From Scytalidium lignicola (lineage: Eukaryota; Ascomycota; Leotiomycetes), in the NCBI GenBank assembly GCA_002812745.2, contig NCSJ02000160.1:30695-94694 (forward strand): DNA of 64,000 nucleotides. Reading direction: 5' to 3'. The notes beneath the pieces are model-generated. The model was not told the origin of the DNA, did not search any database, and saw only the letters and a list, made by a program, of their open reading frames with translations. Shown in pieces: positions 46,617 to 57,705 of this stretch. How positions within the stretch are numbered: the stretch's first letter is position 1; each line of letters opens with the position of its first letter. The position numbers were made by a program, and so were the translations under genes.

Positions 46617-48272
46617 TCGCGCTATTATTGGCCACTGGTGGTATTCCTAGCAGTGGTATAAAACCGCAATCATAATCTAGTCATAGCAGCCATTCCAAAC
46701 TTATATTCACTTCGCATTATGGCCCTTCGAGCTGTGCATGTATTCTTATCGAAATGGATGTGGATAGCTCCACACCTCTTGAGAGACGATTAACGGGAAA
46801 TAGACCTATGCCTCCAAAGAAAAGTAACCGGACTGCCAAAATAATTAAAACGATGGTAGAAGGAGAGAGCGAATAGTATAATTTTGTGTCCAAGGTTGGT
46901 ATGTTGACGCTGAGTCGTCGTGGTTCCAGCGGCTGCGGATTGCTGGAGGGTTTCGCCTCTCAACTGTCACACCTGCCGTAATCCTGCTGAAGGCTGAACA
47001 GCGAAGCCCTGGTAGCGAGCCTATCTCGACGGAGCGGTCGGCGAGAGACAGGCCAAGTAGTCGCGGCAGTCTGAGATTATTACCGCTGTCAAATTTGTCG
47101 AAGGAAATGAAACCTGCGACCAGTGCTTCGTCGCTCTGGCCTTATGAAGGAGGATGTCTGTCGCAAAGGGTTTGAGATGAGGAGGAGTGGCAGAAACCGT
47201 GGCAGGCGCCTCATTGGCCGGCAGGTTAGAGGGAGCGCGAAGCGATGAATGGCTGCCCGTAATTAGGAATTTGCAGCAGTCGCCGTCGAATCAGCGCTTC
47301 ATGTAACGTTTATTCTCTCCTCTCCTCGATGCAGGAGTCAACTGCACAACTGCAGGAAGGCATGCGATATTTCGCTGCTCCCACGAATCAGACGGCCATG
47401 GCAGGTAGGAGTTTTTGACAATTGCCAGTGCTATGTTGCATACACTGAGGACACCGTGGAACGACATGCACATGTCCCTTCCCATCCATATCGGTCTGGA
47501 TCTGGAAAAATTCGAGAGGCTGGTCTGCTCTCGCCAGTACGGCGGGCGGAACACTCAGACAGCGCAAGTAACTCGTCACGTGCATGATATCATGGCTTTA
47601 TGCCTCAGGAGTCAAAGGTATCTATTATGTAAGTTGTTTCTCACGCAACCTCTCGCTGCTTTTCCGTCATTATCAGTGCCGCTTTATTGCACAGCATTCC
47701 ATCGACAGTTCCTCCCCTTTGATAAGGCGGGGAGCTTATCGATTACCTCACTGCATGCACAATTGGATAGCTACCCCCAGCCGGTCCCCAAAGCCCTCGG
47801 GCAGTGGAATTCCCATTATCTTTTCATTACTCAACCTCTACTATTGCCAGTAGCAATAGTAATTACCACCATGCCATGCACAACCCAGAAGAGTCCCTCT
47901 GCCAGCTCTGTATCCTTCCTCGCCTTCGTGGCTTCCCCCATCCTCAAGCAAATCCCTGCTTAACCTTGGCCTGAAGCATGCACCAATTGTTTATCTCCTG
48001 CCCCGCCATAGCTAGGAGCTGTGCCGAATTCTGTCAGGTAATATTACCAAATGTGTTCTTCCCGAAGAGATAGCAGACTCCCTAATGGCACGGCCAGTGT
48101 TCGGGACTGTCGACTGGTATCTGTAATGATGCTGGGCTGACCGATGGACGTAATGGTTTGGCAAGCATTGGGCCTATCATAAAGGAAGTGTTCCTCCTAC
48201 AAGTTCCCAGACTTTTTCGTCTTCTTCTCCTCACCTCCCCATTGTTTCTTTTCTTCCCCTCAGAAGTAAAAG
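46617..48272. promoter_or_regulatory. 1.6 kb divergent intergenic region
   Basis: Between the 5' ends of the disordered protein (minus) and the agmatinase-like gene (plus). The left part (46900-47300) is GC-rich. Several frames are open over 150-180 codons (for example 47415-47963), but none has domain features, so I leave them out. CCTCCCC/TTTCTTTTC tracts near 48220-48265 make a pyrimidine-rich leader before the start at 48273. Confidence 0.4.
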
Positions 48273-49843
48273 ATGTTGTCAACGCTCGTCACCTTCGGCC
48301 TTTTGGCTTCCGGTGCAATTGCTCATGGCGACCATGAGAACCAGGTGCCAATCGCGGGGCCCCACAAAGCTTTGTGGTACAATGCCCTGCCTGGAGATGG
48401 TGGAACCCAGGTAAGGTGCTCCAATTGAACCAACACCACTATACCTGGTACTCAATATCTTACAAGGCCGACTCGGTTTTTTCGGGCATCTCCACGTTTG
48501 GACGCCTTCCATACTTTCCATGTCTTTCTAGTGACGAAGTTGCTTTCGACATTGCATTCATAGGTTTGTAATCAACATTTCGTAATAAATTATCTTAAAC
48601 AGATCAATTGCTTGCAAGAACTATGTATTCGGTACAATAGCTAAGTCAGATTACATTATTTAGGCGCGCCATTTGACACGGGAACCTCTTACAGACCAGG
48701 TGCCCGTTTTGGGCCTTCAGGAATCCGACAAGGTTCAAGACGTCTCAATTTATAGTACGTTTTGTCCAAAACAGCGTGAATGCTGATATTTTTTGCTTTA
48801 TGTATACAGGCTCACACAGGATCGGCTTCAGTGGAGGATATAACGTTCCCCTAGACACAAACCCCTTCAACAGCTGGGCTACTGTCTTGGATTGTGGAGA
48901 TATCCCAGTCACCTCGTAAGTAACTACATATATTTCATCTTTCAAAGATTTCCTTCTCTTTCTATGTGGTCGTTATTAATTACCAGTCTAAAGCTACGAC
49001 AATACCTACGCTCTTCACCAAATCGAAGAAGGCCACAATGCGCTCTTGACCAGAGCACCAGCCACTGATGCAAAAAAGAAAGGCCCAGCAAAAAATGACA
49101 AAACCCTTCCTCGTATCATAACTCTTGGTGGTGACCATACCATTACACTGCCGTTGTTACGGTCCATCAACCGCGCCTATGGGCCCGTCTCCGTAATCCA
49201 CTTCGATTCTCATCTTGACACGTGGAAACCAAAAGTATTCGGCGGCAGTCCGAGCAAGGTGGCAAGTATCAACCATGGAACTTACTTCTACCATGCGTCA
49301 CAGGAGGGTCTGTTGGCTAATGACACGAATATTCATGCGGGTATTCGTACTACATTGAGTGGTCCAAGCGATTATGAGAATGATGGCTATTGCGGGTTTG
49401 AGATCGTGGAAGCAAGAGAAATTGATACGATCGGGATGGATGGCATCATCAAGAAGATTAAGGACCGTGTAGGCACCACAAAACCGGTGTACCTTTCTCT
49501 TGATATCGACACCCTTGATCCTGCTTGTAAGTTTGCATAATTTAACCCTATTCTCCTCCTTGTATATGAACCTATGGACTAACACCATCTCTAAGTCGCG
49601 CCCGCAACTGGTACTCCTGAGACTGGTGGCTGGTCAACCCGTGAATTGCGTACTATCCTCCGTGGCCTAGAAGGAATTAACCTCATTGCAGCAGATATAG
49701 TTGAGGTTGCCCCAGCATATGATACTAACGCGGAGCATACTACCATGGCTGCTGCAGATGCGCTATATGAAATCATGAGCTTGATGGTGAAGAAGGGGCC
49801 GTTGAGCAACATGGTTTCAAGCGAAGAGAAGGATGAGATGTAA
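48273..49843 (+). CDS. Agmatinase/ureohydrolase-family enzyme with signal peptide
   Basis: Six exons (48273-48410, 48467-48563, 48664-48754, 48832-48915, 48994-49526, 49596-49843) give 396 residues; phases agree throughout. Residues 1-18 ([19 protein letters not shown]) form a signal peptide. The ureohydrolase (arginase/agmatinase/guanidinobutyrase) fold is unmistakable: [38 protein letters not shown] (two of the metal-binding Asp/His pairs) and [19 protein letters not shown]. Members split guanidino compounds into urea and an amine using two Mn ions. The acceptor of intron 3 was chosen because the other two candidates give an in-frame stop; this is the least certain junction. A secreted ureohydrolase is notable: it would release urea outside the cell or in the secretory pathway. 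Substrate class (agmatine, guanidinobutyrate, other) is not settled by the visible sequence. Confidence 0.87.
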
Positions 49844-52800
49844 ATTGTTGGTTGTGCGCGAAAGTAGATATGATGTGGCATATTGTAAAGAATGAAACGT
49901 GTTCATAGCGATTATGAAAGCAAAAAAGCATGGCTGTGTGGTTACGGAGGTGTTACAAATGATTGAATGAGGTAGGAGTTTAGGCAGTTGATTCAATTCA
50001 TATGCGAACAATTAAATACATAAGGGTGTTATCTTATGGAATTCACTAGTTCCAAGCTAGAAAGAATTAGCTATAAGTCCTTTAACGTTGATGCACAATA
50101 TCTTATTCCTATGCAATTTGTGTTTTACATATCGCTGCTGAACTTGACTTTTACAATTTCTGTTAAAACCGTCCTACACTACATCGTCTACCCACATTGC
50201 AAAAATGATTACTACTAGAATAGTACCTGTAAACCAAGATGGACAACATATCGTGAGTTATCGTCGGCCAGACTCTCGCCCACAACCGAGTCGAGTTCAA
50301 ATCGGCCTCAAAGATGCGATGTAAAGGTTTATTTTATCGTTGATTCTAATGTTGTCAAAATAGTATGAGATCAATGTCCATCTTGTTGAAACGCAGCAGG
50401 GTATAAGGATCGATAATGTATTAGAACAGATTCAAATGTCTTAGAAATGTATCAGAATGACATCCAAGCTTTGAACATTCCAGCAAAATTACGGCTACAT
50501 GGGCGCTTTTACTCCAATCCAAACCGCCAATGGCACGGTAAATATGCCTACTATAGGTGTAGAGGTACAACTCGTAAACGGTGGAACACCAGTGGCTTTC
50601 GAGACTTAATACCTGTATAAGGTGAGGGCTACGAACCTACAGCATTATCTGTAGAGCCAAGATTAAGTCACGCGATCGATCATATTTTTATCAGTTTAAC
50701 GTGTTACACGTCGAAACTCAATCCTTTTCAAACTTCAAGAAGCATACGGAAAACAGTTAAACCAACCTAAAATTAATCAAAAACAGTCAACAAGATGAGG
50801 AATGACCTTACTGAAGAACAAAATCACAATCGATGGTACAACACAAGGAGACGGTGAACTAGACTACGAAGTGATAGATGTATGGGAATTGAGTAGTTCG
50901 GGCATGGAGGCTCTTTCCTTTGTCTATTCACTGTTGATTCTCCTACTGCTTAATGGGAATATTAGTGTACTGTATGTAGCTTGAGGAGCACTCGATTAAG
51001 GATAGAATAAAGAGTATGTAAAAATNAAAAATAAAAATNAAACAAAAAAGTAACACCAGTGAGAGACTTTTATAGGATTGAAGACTATACACATGTATTA
51101 AAGGCGTTTAGCTTTTATTGTTGTATCAAATTGGTGCTCTCGAACTACCTTAAACACGGTCATCATAATTAGTTAGAGATAGAAGATAGGTATGAAAGTT
51201 GTGATATATCTTGGCAATCTTCGGAGAGCATTCCACTTATATTGTCATGTAAAGAAATCTCAGTCTTGCTCTCGCATCACGGTCGCACAATTCAACTGTT
51301 TTTATATCCCAACTTAAAAACTCGACTTTAAGGGAACTCTGTATGACAGAGTTGTTGAATCGAAGAACCATTGTGTCTAGCAAAGCTGCAGATAGATGAT
51401 TGGGAATGAGTCTGTATTATTTCAACTTTAGTCGACCTCTAGTCGTGCTGATGTTGCAACTCTCTTTTCCAGCACCTCTTATATATATATGCTCGTATTT
51501 CCAGTTTCATCTTAGTCGATAACAATTTGGATTTAGATGCGATATCTTAAAATGTCGAATTAGAATAAGGGGTAGAACATGACGAAGGTTAAGAACGACG
51601 AAATAATAACCAGTTATGCACATGAGCTTCTGGAAGTCTGGGTGAAAGCACAACAGTTCACTTATCTTTTCGGTTTTCAAGATTCCTTTCAATGTTACAA
51701 TATCCCTAGGCTGAATATCAATTCGATCTGTGATATCCACCACGAAAGGATCTCTCAGCATTCGTAATATGAGCAGGCTATTGAGATGAACTTTGTGTTA
51801 TAGGAAGGAGATATCAAGCCTGCCACACAGGAAATAACCCAAAAGAGAATAACTAAGTTGGGAATAAGAGAGCAGGTTGATATTAAGAGCACATAGCAGT
51901 TTAGCCTCACGGTCTTTGCCGGGATAGGAGAAATTAAAGCTAGGAGTTAACTAAAACCCGCTCCCTAGTTCTGATGCAAAGCTCCACGGGGGAATGTCAC
52001 TGGAATGTTGTTACAGTTGGACCAAACCCAAGCCATGGCCATAATGCTGAGCCACCAGGCCCCGCAAGATCGTTTTAATTATGTTCTTTCAGCTCTGTGA
52101 ATCTCGTATTCCATGCGATCATGCAAAACTACCGTGCCAGGAAAACAGAATTCAAGCAACAGCGAAATTAATACTGGCAAGTAGAGCACTAAAATAAATA
52201 AAAACAGCGACATAATACTTATCACATTTGATATTTAGGTGGGAGTATTATACCTACCAAAACAGATGACAAGTTTCCAGAACCGCATGTAAGCAGAGAA
52301 AGGAGCAATGATGTCCAGCGAGATACAAGGGAGCCGATCTCGCTTACATGAATAATCATTCAACCTAGACCGGTCTAAAGTGAGGAAACACAGGATTCGG
52401 GATCCGACGACCCTCTCTCATAAAGCCAATTTATCAGACAGCGTGAAACAACATCCCAACAGGTGACTTGCCATGTTCTGATTCGGGGATGAGACGACCG
52501 TTCCGGAAACGAAACATCAACTGACTGCGCCTCGCTGCACGGTCATAAATGCGACAACAACGAACAATAATCGCAAACCACACTCTAGCCTTTCTGCTCA
52601 GGACGCTTTGTGGCAGTGCAGATCTGGAATCCCCAGTTTATGCTGTTTTCAGGCAAGGATTCAATCAGGTCTTCCTCTTTCGTCTGATTCCTTTCTCTGC
52701 TTTCAACGTTCTTGGTCAACAAAATTGCATCATCGTCAGCATTTATTGTTGTCTATGACCTGCAACTAGAGCACTGATATGGATATATGCTAACTTGGGA

Positions 52801-52935
52801 CCGATATCTCCGCGATAACTGAACTGGATTTCAGAAGATTGAGAAGTCTACTACGAAGGGGCTAGGAGAAGAGCGTCTCGCAATAATAATTGCTAGTCTT
52901 ACCATAACCCACGCATTGCGCTTCCTTACCTGTCT
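49844..52935. other. 3.1 kb gene-poor region
   Basis: AT-rich, with many stops in all frames. It contains a decayed coding stretch (listed separately), two N's at 51026 and 51039 in an AAAAAT-type run, and a block 51900-52600 of unique-looking sequence without a gene. No RNA gene was recognised. Confidence 0.45.
50330..50770 (+). pseudogene. Decayed coding remnant, unrecognised
   Basis: One frame from ~50430 reads coherently (VLEMYQNDIQALNIPAKLRL, then HGRFYSNPNRQWHGKYAYY and RCRGTTRKRWNTSGFRDL) but is broken by TAA at ~50594 and by one at ~50417; just upstream the neighbouring frame is coherent (HLVETQQGIRIDNVLEQIQM), so at least one frameshift is present as well. The two TAA codons can be derived from CAA by C-to-T change. 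The protein is not one I can name; the basic CRGTTRKRW part could be from a mobile element. Treat as weak evidence. Confidence 0.3.
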
Positions 52936-53649
52936 ATGATAACGATGGGAGCATTCAGCGAACCACCGTCACCGACAGATTCGCACCCATTCCATCCCGT
53001 TACGCCAATCGTCAGTAGAATCACTTCGGTTATAACCAGTGCAATAAGCCAGACAACAGCAACATCCTTGTCGATCCCTCCCGACTCAGTTGGAGATGGC
53101 TCAGTATGGGAGAGAATTTCGACGGGAGCTAGAGTAGCTATTGTCATTGCTGTCATAATTGCTGTTTTACTCATAGTGATACTCTCAATAATATTCTGCT
53201 GCGGATGCTGCTGCGGAAGGAGTCCCTTTGCAACTATCGGGAGACGCAATATAGCTGAGGAGACGGGCAGAGGAGATGTACCTCTAGAAAATGTGCCGGC
53301 AGATGGGACTAACGGTGCTGTTGCGGCCAGCGATGCTCCAGCGCAAAGACGCCGTAGTCGCAGACGAAGAACAAGAGACGCGCCACCAAGTTATGAAGAG
53401 GCTGTCCCACCTACACATCAGCAACTTGCTGTTGGAGAGCCTATATCTCCTGTGGTGGAAGAGGATGCATCAAATATGGTTGTGGATGGGAAGACCCCAT
53501 TGAGCGAGATTCCGTTTGAGGATGTGGATGCTAATGCATTGAGGGAACCTTCGAGTTCTGCTTCTGCGTCCTCGTCCTCCGAGGCTAGGTCTTTTCATGA
53601 GGTCCATCATGCCGGGCCTGGGGATACAACCGGCCATACCAGTGCGTGA
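52936..53649 (+). CDS. Single-pass membrane protein with PPSY motif
   Basis: One exon, 237 residues (MITMGAFSEPP; an internal ATG at 52945 is possible). No N-terminal signal peptide. Residues ~10-60 are Ser/Thr/Pro-rich and would be the outer part; ~72-90 (VAIVIAVIIAVLLIVILSII) is one membrane helix, followed at once by a Cys cluster (CCGCCCG), a likely palmitoylation site. The inner tail has a basic run (RRRSRRRRTR) and PPSYEEA, a PPxY motif of the kind bound by the WW domains of Rsp5/Nedd4 ubiquitin ligases, then an acidic and Ser-rich end. This layout is typical of small fungal adaptors or sensors such as WSC/Mid2-like proteins or Rsp5 adaptors; no named domain (WSC, Mid2) is visible. Function is inferred only. 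Confidence 0.75.
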   Translation: MITMGAFSEPPSPTDSHPFHPVTPIVSRITSVITSAISQTTATSLSIPPDSVGDGSVWERISTGARVAIVIAVIIAVLLIVILSIIFCCGCCCGRSPFATIGRRNIAEETGRGDVPLENVPADGTNGAVAASDAPAQRRRSRRRRTRDAPPSYEEAVPPTHQQLAVGEPISPVVEEDASNMVVDGKTPLSEIPFEDVDANALREPSSSASASSSSEARSFHEVHHAGPGDTTGHTSA

Positions 53650-55800
53650 AGGTGAGGCAGTTGAGCGAGGATATATGGATATTGACGAAAGGATTACCGG
53701 TTAATTGGTATCACCAGATAGCCATACCATGGTTTGATCTTGGGGTAGTGCTGCCACAGCAGTACAAGTCAGTAGGACGGTTACGATGTGACCGAGTATC
53801 CCTGGGAGTCGAGATCGAAATTTCTATACGGGAAATCAGCTATATGCCTTCGATCCATTGGATATAAGAGGGAACCTGAAGCACCTGCCTCGGTGGTGCT
53901 ATACAATGGTATAGAAGCCATGCCCTGCATTCAACCAAAAGGTTTTCGTCATTTTTCACATGACAGCAGTCAAGCTCGAACGGTCAGGCATGATTCTGGA
54001 CAAACCTTCCCAACTCAATACCACCGAGTGAGACCCGTCTGCAATTGAGAAGATGGGGAGGTGAAGGAAATCTGAGAAGAGACAAACCAGGTGTTAGGAA
54101 GGATATATATAATACATGCTACAATAGGGGCACAATGGATACCGGCATGCTGGTTCCTATATTTCTTGAGGACTTTACGGATTTATAATTAATTGAGGAA
54201 GGGAATAAATTTTTGGAAGCCCCGTGCCATGTGCGAGCGCTCAGTTTTGGAGTAATCAGGAGTTCAAAAATTTTCAGGTCACGAGGAATTTAGGGTCTCA
54301 GTATGATTATACCCTCAATGTATATCTATTTATTTAAATTATGATCGGTGCTAAAACAGAACATGGCATCTCAGGTTTCATGAAGAATATGGTCAAATCC
54401 TTGGTTAGTTTTTGCGCAACAACATCCTGCTACATTTGACGCCTCACGTATTCAACTTTGAGCTATAAATACCCAAACAATGTGATGTAGCCCGAGGTAT
54501 GTTTTAAAAATTAAATCTGGTGTGTATGATGGTGACATTCACAAATACGAATATGAATTGTTCAAACGCCGGATATAATATGTAAGCGTCATTACTTTCC
54601 CTAAGGAGACATGTCTATATCACATCAAGTCAGAGCCTTACGCTACTGCTAGTTACTAGAAGAGATCTTTTAGAGGAATATCTAAAGAATTGTTTCGCTC
54701 TCTCTCTCTCGATTTGTATTCACTATTCTGATATATCCTACGATTAACAAGCAAGGCTTGCTAATCAACGATCATTTCTCTTTACTCTCTCTATACCTAT
54801 CTGTTTTACTATATCAGAACGGTTGGGTTTTCACACACTAATAGTACCTTACACTGAGGCTATGGGTCCTCTACATATGTTATACTATTGGTCTAGTTCA
54901 ACTAATTGTATATTAGCATATCACTGATTTCGACGTGATCACTCTGCGGGGTCAGAACAAGAGACTGTTAGTAGAAATTTCTTTCCGTTAGATTTAAGAA
55001 TTTCATTTCTGAAAAGCGAGATACCTGAAGTTGTTCTCTGATCCACTTTCTCAGAAGTGTTCTATAATATCAAGTCGTTCGCTACAGCCACAAGGACTTC
55101 AAGGGATTATGAAGCTCGCATCGGGGCCTTAAATAATAACTCACCTACCTAACCCACTTCAGCACTTAGGAAATGAGAATCAGTGCAAGAGAAAACCTAG
55201 GAGAGGAGTTTCAGAAATGGGTTGATGAAAACCCCAAATTAGTTACAGATGAAGGCACTGAAGTGAAATATGACGAGGCTATTGTGAAGTAATGAGGCTC
55301 CCGCGGTTAGTAATGACAATATTTTTGACAAACGAACTAGAATCGACAGCAAAAATTATAACAGAGTTATTTCTAGAAAAGAGATCGTTCGTGTTGCTTA
55401 CTAATTTTTGAAGTCTTAATTCCAGCCTTGCGACTAATTAGTTGTTGTTACGGTGATCCTCCCTCCGCCTAGCTCAGCCATTACAGCTCTATCCAGGTGC
55501 ACCATGGACCCATGCGGTTCATGGTCAGGAACGAGGTATACTGGTCTCCCGGCAGCGGCCGACCACCTAGATTGGTGATCTCGAACAAGCCAGCTTTCTT
55601 AAAAAGTTGCTTGGTTGAGGATTTGTTTGAAGGTCTTAACAATCGATCTTTGGAAGCATTTATATGCCTTTCCTAGAAGTTTCGGTTATAGTGAATAAGA
55701 TGTTTCCTTCCTGTACAGTACATTATTGAGTGAACTATCATTATGGCCTCAAAAAAATTACAAGAACTTGTAACAAGACAAAGTTTTGTGGAACAGCAGT
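53650..55800. other. Gene-poor region with LTR-like and decayed sequence
   Basis: 2.1 kb, AT-rich. A hairpin, GATTAACAAGC-AAG-GCTTGCTAATC, lies at ~54744-54768 in a TC-rich stretch (CTCTCTCTCTCTC near 54703), and 54860-54960 has the look of an LTR end but no terminal TG..CA pair was confirmed. Short frame 55172-55290 is unassigned. Likely the internal remains of the element whose chromodomain follows. Confidence 0.35.
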
Positions 55801-56140
55801 GAGAAAGAAAGCTAACTGCACGACTCGAAATACCAGAGTACTGGAAAATACATCTTGTCTTCTCGATAGCACAGTTAGACCCAGCTCCTAGGCCCGGATC
55901 TAACCCTTTCCAACGACTAATACCAGAGCAACCAGGACCAGTCACCACAGCCGAGGAACCGGAATGGGAAGTCGAAAAGATTCTAGCAAAACGTGTTATT
56001 AAAAAAGGCCGTGGATATTCTACACAATACCTAGTACGTTGGAAGGGATGGTATCTGCCCATAGGAGAAATACCTGGAAAGCTTCGATACCTCTTGTTTC
56101 TTGTGATCCAGATATTTGCGGCCATAAAATAAATATGAGC
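55780..56140 (+). mobile_element. Relic of Ty3/gypsy retrotransposon (integrase C-terminal chromodomain)
   Basis: In the + frame the sequence reads ...YWKIHLVFSIAQLDPAPRPG, then NPFQRL and, with a spacer, PEWEVEKILAKRVIKKGRGY and STQYLVRWKGW. This is the C-terminus of chromodomain-bearing Ty3/gypsy (chromovirus) Pol: the HPVFHVSQLxP-like integrase tail followed by the chromodomain core VEKIL-x-KR-x(n)-YLVKWKGW. The usual acidic/aromatic continuation (xxxxWEP) is missing; the frame goes on as YLPIGEIPGKLRYL and stops at 56127, so the domain is eroded. No intact gag, protease, reverse transcriptase or RNase H was found beside it. This is a fungal transposon, not a virus of animals or crops. Confidence 0.7.
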
Positions 56141-57705
56141 ACGAAGTAGGTAGGAGAGTGAAAGGAGAGGAGTGCAATAGCTATCAATTAACTTGGGAGA
56201 TAAGTTCTTACAAATGGCAGCGAGAAGAAAAGGGAAGTAGTTGCGTAAAACGACATGTAACCAACTCTATTGACGTAAAAGAACAAAAACGACAACGGCG
56301 ACTCCAATAATGAATGGCAATGAAGAAAATGACATATCTCATTCATTACTCATTTTTAATTTTCCAATCAAAAGCATGGAACTGAAGCATCACTGCCCTG
56401 TAACATGAGCTAGGAAGATAGTGCTCTTTCCTTCTTAGGGAATTCCATGAGCATCAGATTATTTCTTTCCTCACCTCCTAATATCTAAACCTTCAACTAC
56501 AATTATCTCATTCTCATTCACTTCGATCTTCATTCCACACTTCTTCTATATTGTTTCGTACTGGGAATAGTGAATGATTATCTTAGAATACAACTCACTC
56601 ACTCACTCCCATCCACTAATACTAGCTCACGATAAATCTCCCCCCAGCTCCGGCGGTCCCCGAGTCTGACAACATCATTCACGGCCCCGCCGAAGAATGT
56701 TTTACCCACTCACCTGCACCCTAATTACTGTACTGTAAATTACCGTAGACCCCGGTCATCCTTGGAAAACACTAATAAGTTACTTCTACTTAGTTAACAT
56801 AGACTAATCTTACTAATGACGGGTTAAAAGCAACTTTATGCTTTATGCGTTATGCTGAAAATGGTTTGCCGGCGTGTTTTCCAAAATAAGGAAGTCTTAC
56901 TTCAGCTTTGTACTGTATAATTGGTAAGTCCAGTCGGTGGGGGGGTTTTTTAAGGCTGAAGAGGCCGTGCCGCAAATATACGTAGCTGATTAGGTGAGGT
57001 TTTCAATTACTACAGTACACGCATATGGTAAGCAAGTATGTGTAATACTGTATTAAAAAACAAAATTAAGATAGGTATTGCTTGGTTTCATTCTTGCCTT
57101 GCTTTTTTAAAACAGGAGAAGAACGGGGATGGTAATTGGATGTCTTCTAAACTACAAGAACCAGATGAATGTGTTCCTAGGTTCAAAAAACACTATCGTG
57201 TAAATTCGCTTTGAAATTGCAGCATTTTTGGCAAATGTATCATATAATACCCCATACCATATGCCTCTCCTTCTTCTTTTCTCTCTCCCCCTCCTAGACA
57301 TCATATCATATCCTTCTAGCAAAGTCCAACTATGATGCAAGTACAAAAAAAAGGTAACCCAGTACAAAAGTAATATATAATCCCTATATTCTAAAAACGC
57401 CTCTTTGTATAATTTTCATGAAGTTTTTTTNGATTCCTTTTTAACCTCCGATAACACTCTCCTCCAATTAAAAGAAATCTATAAAAAAAAACGCCTTGTA
57501 TAACATGCTTTTCGTACATCGTAGATATTCGTCGTCGTCGTCGTCATCATCTATCGTTCATTCATCCAGTTCGCGAGGGAAACAAGACATAGGAGGTTAA
57601 TACAAGGGAGTCGAAGAGTCGAACATTTGAGTGTTGAAATTGTTGTGCGTGTGTGTGTAGAAAATGGTTAAAAAGGGAGATGGATGACTCGGTATCTCAG
57701 CTCTT
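56141..57705. other. Intergenic region
   Basis: 1.6 kb downstream of the retroelement relic and at the 3' end of the methyltransferase. AT-rich with CTCACTCACTC near 56588, a CGTCGTCGTCGTCGTC tract near 57531-57546 and one N at 57431. No gene is supported. Confidence 0.4.

Noticed and set aside
47415..47963. 182-codon plus frame in the divergent promoter
   Set aside because: No homology signal and within the promoter region of two genes.
50270..50310. GAGTTCAAATCGG word that resembles a tRNA B box
   Set aside because: No acceptor-stem pairing or A box at the right distance; not a tRNA gene.
55673..56125. 150-codon minus frame
   Set aside because: Antisense shadow of the retrotransposon integrase tail on the plus strand.
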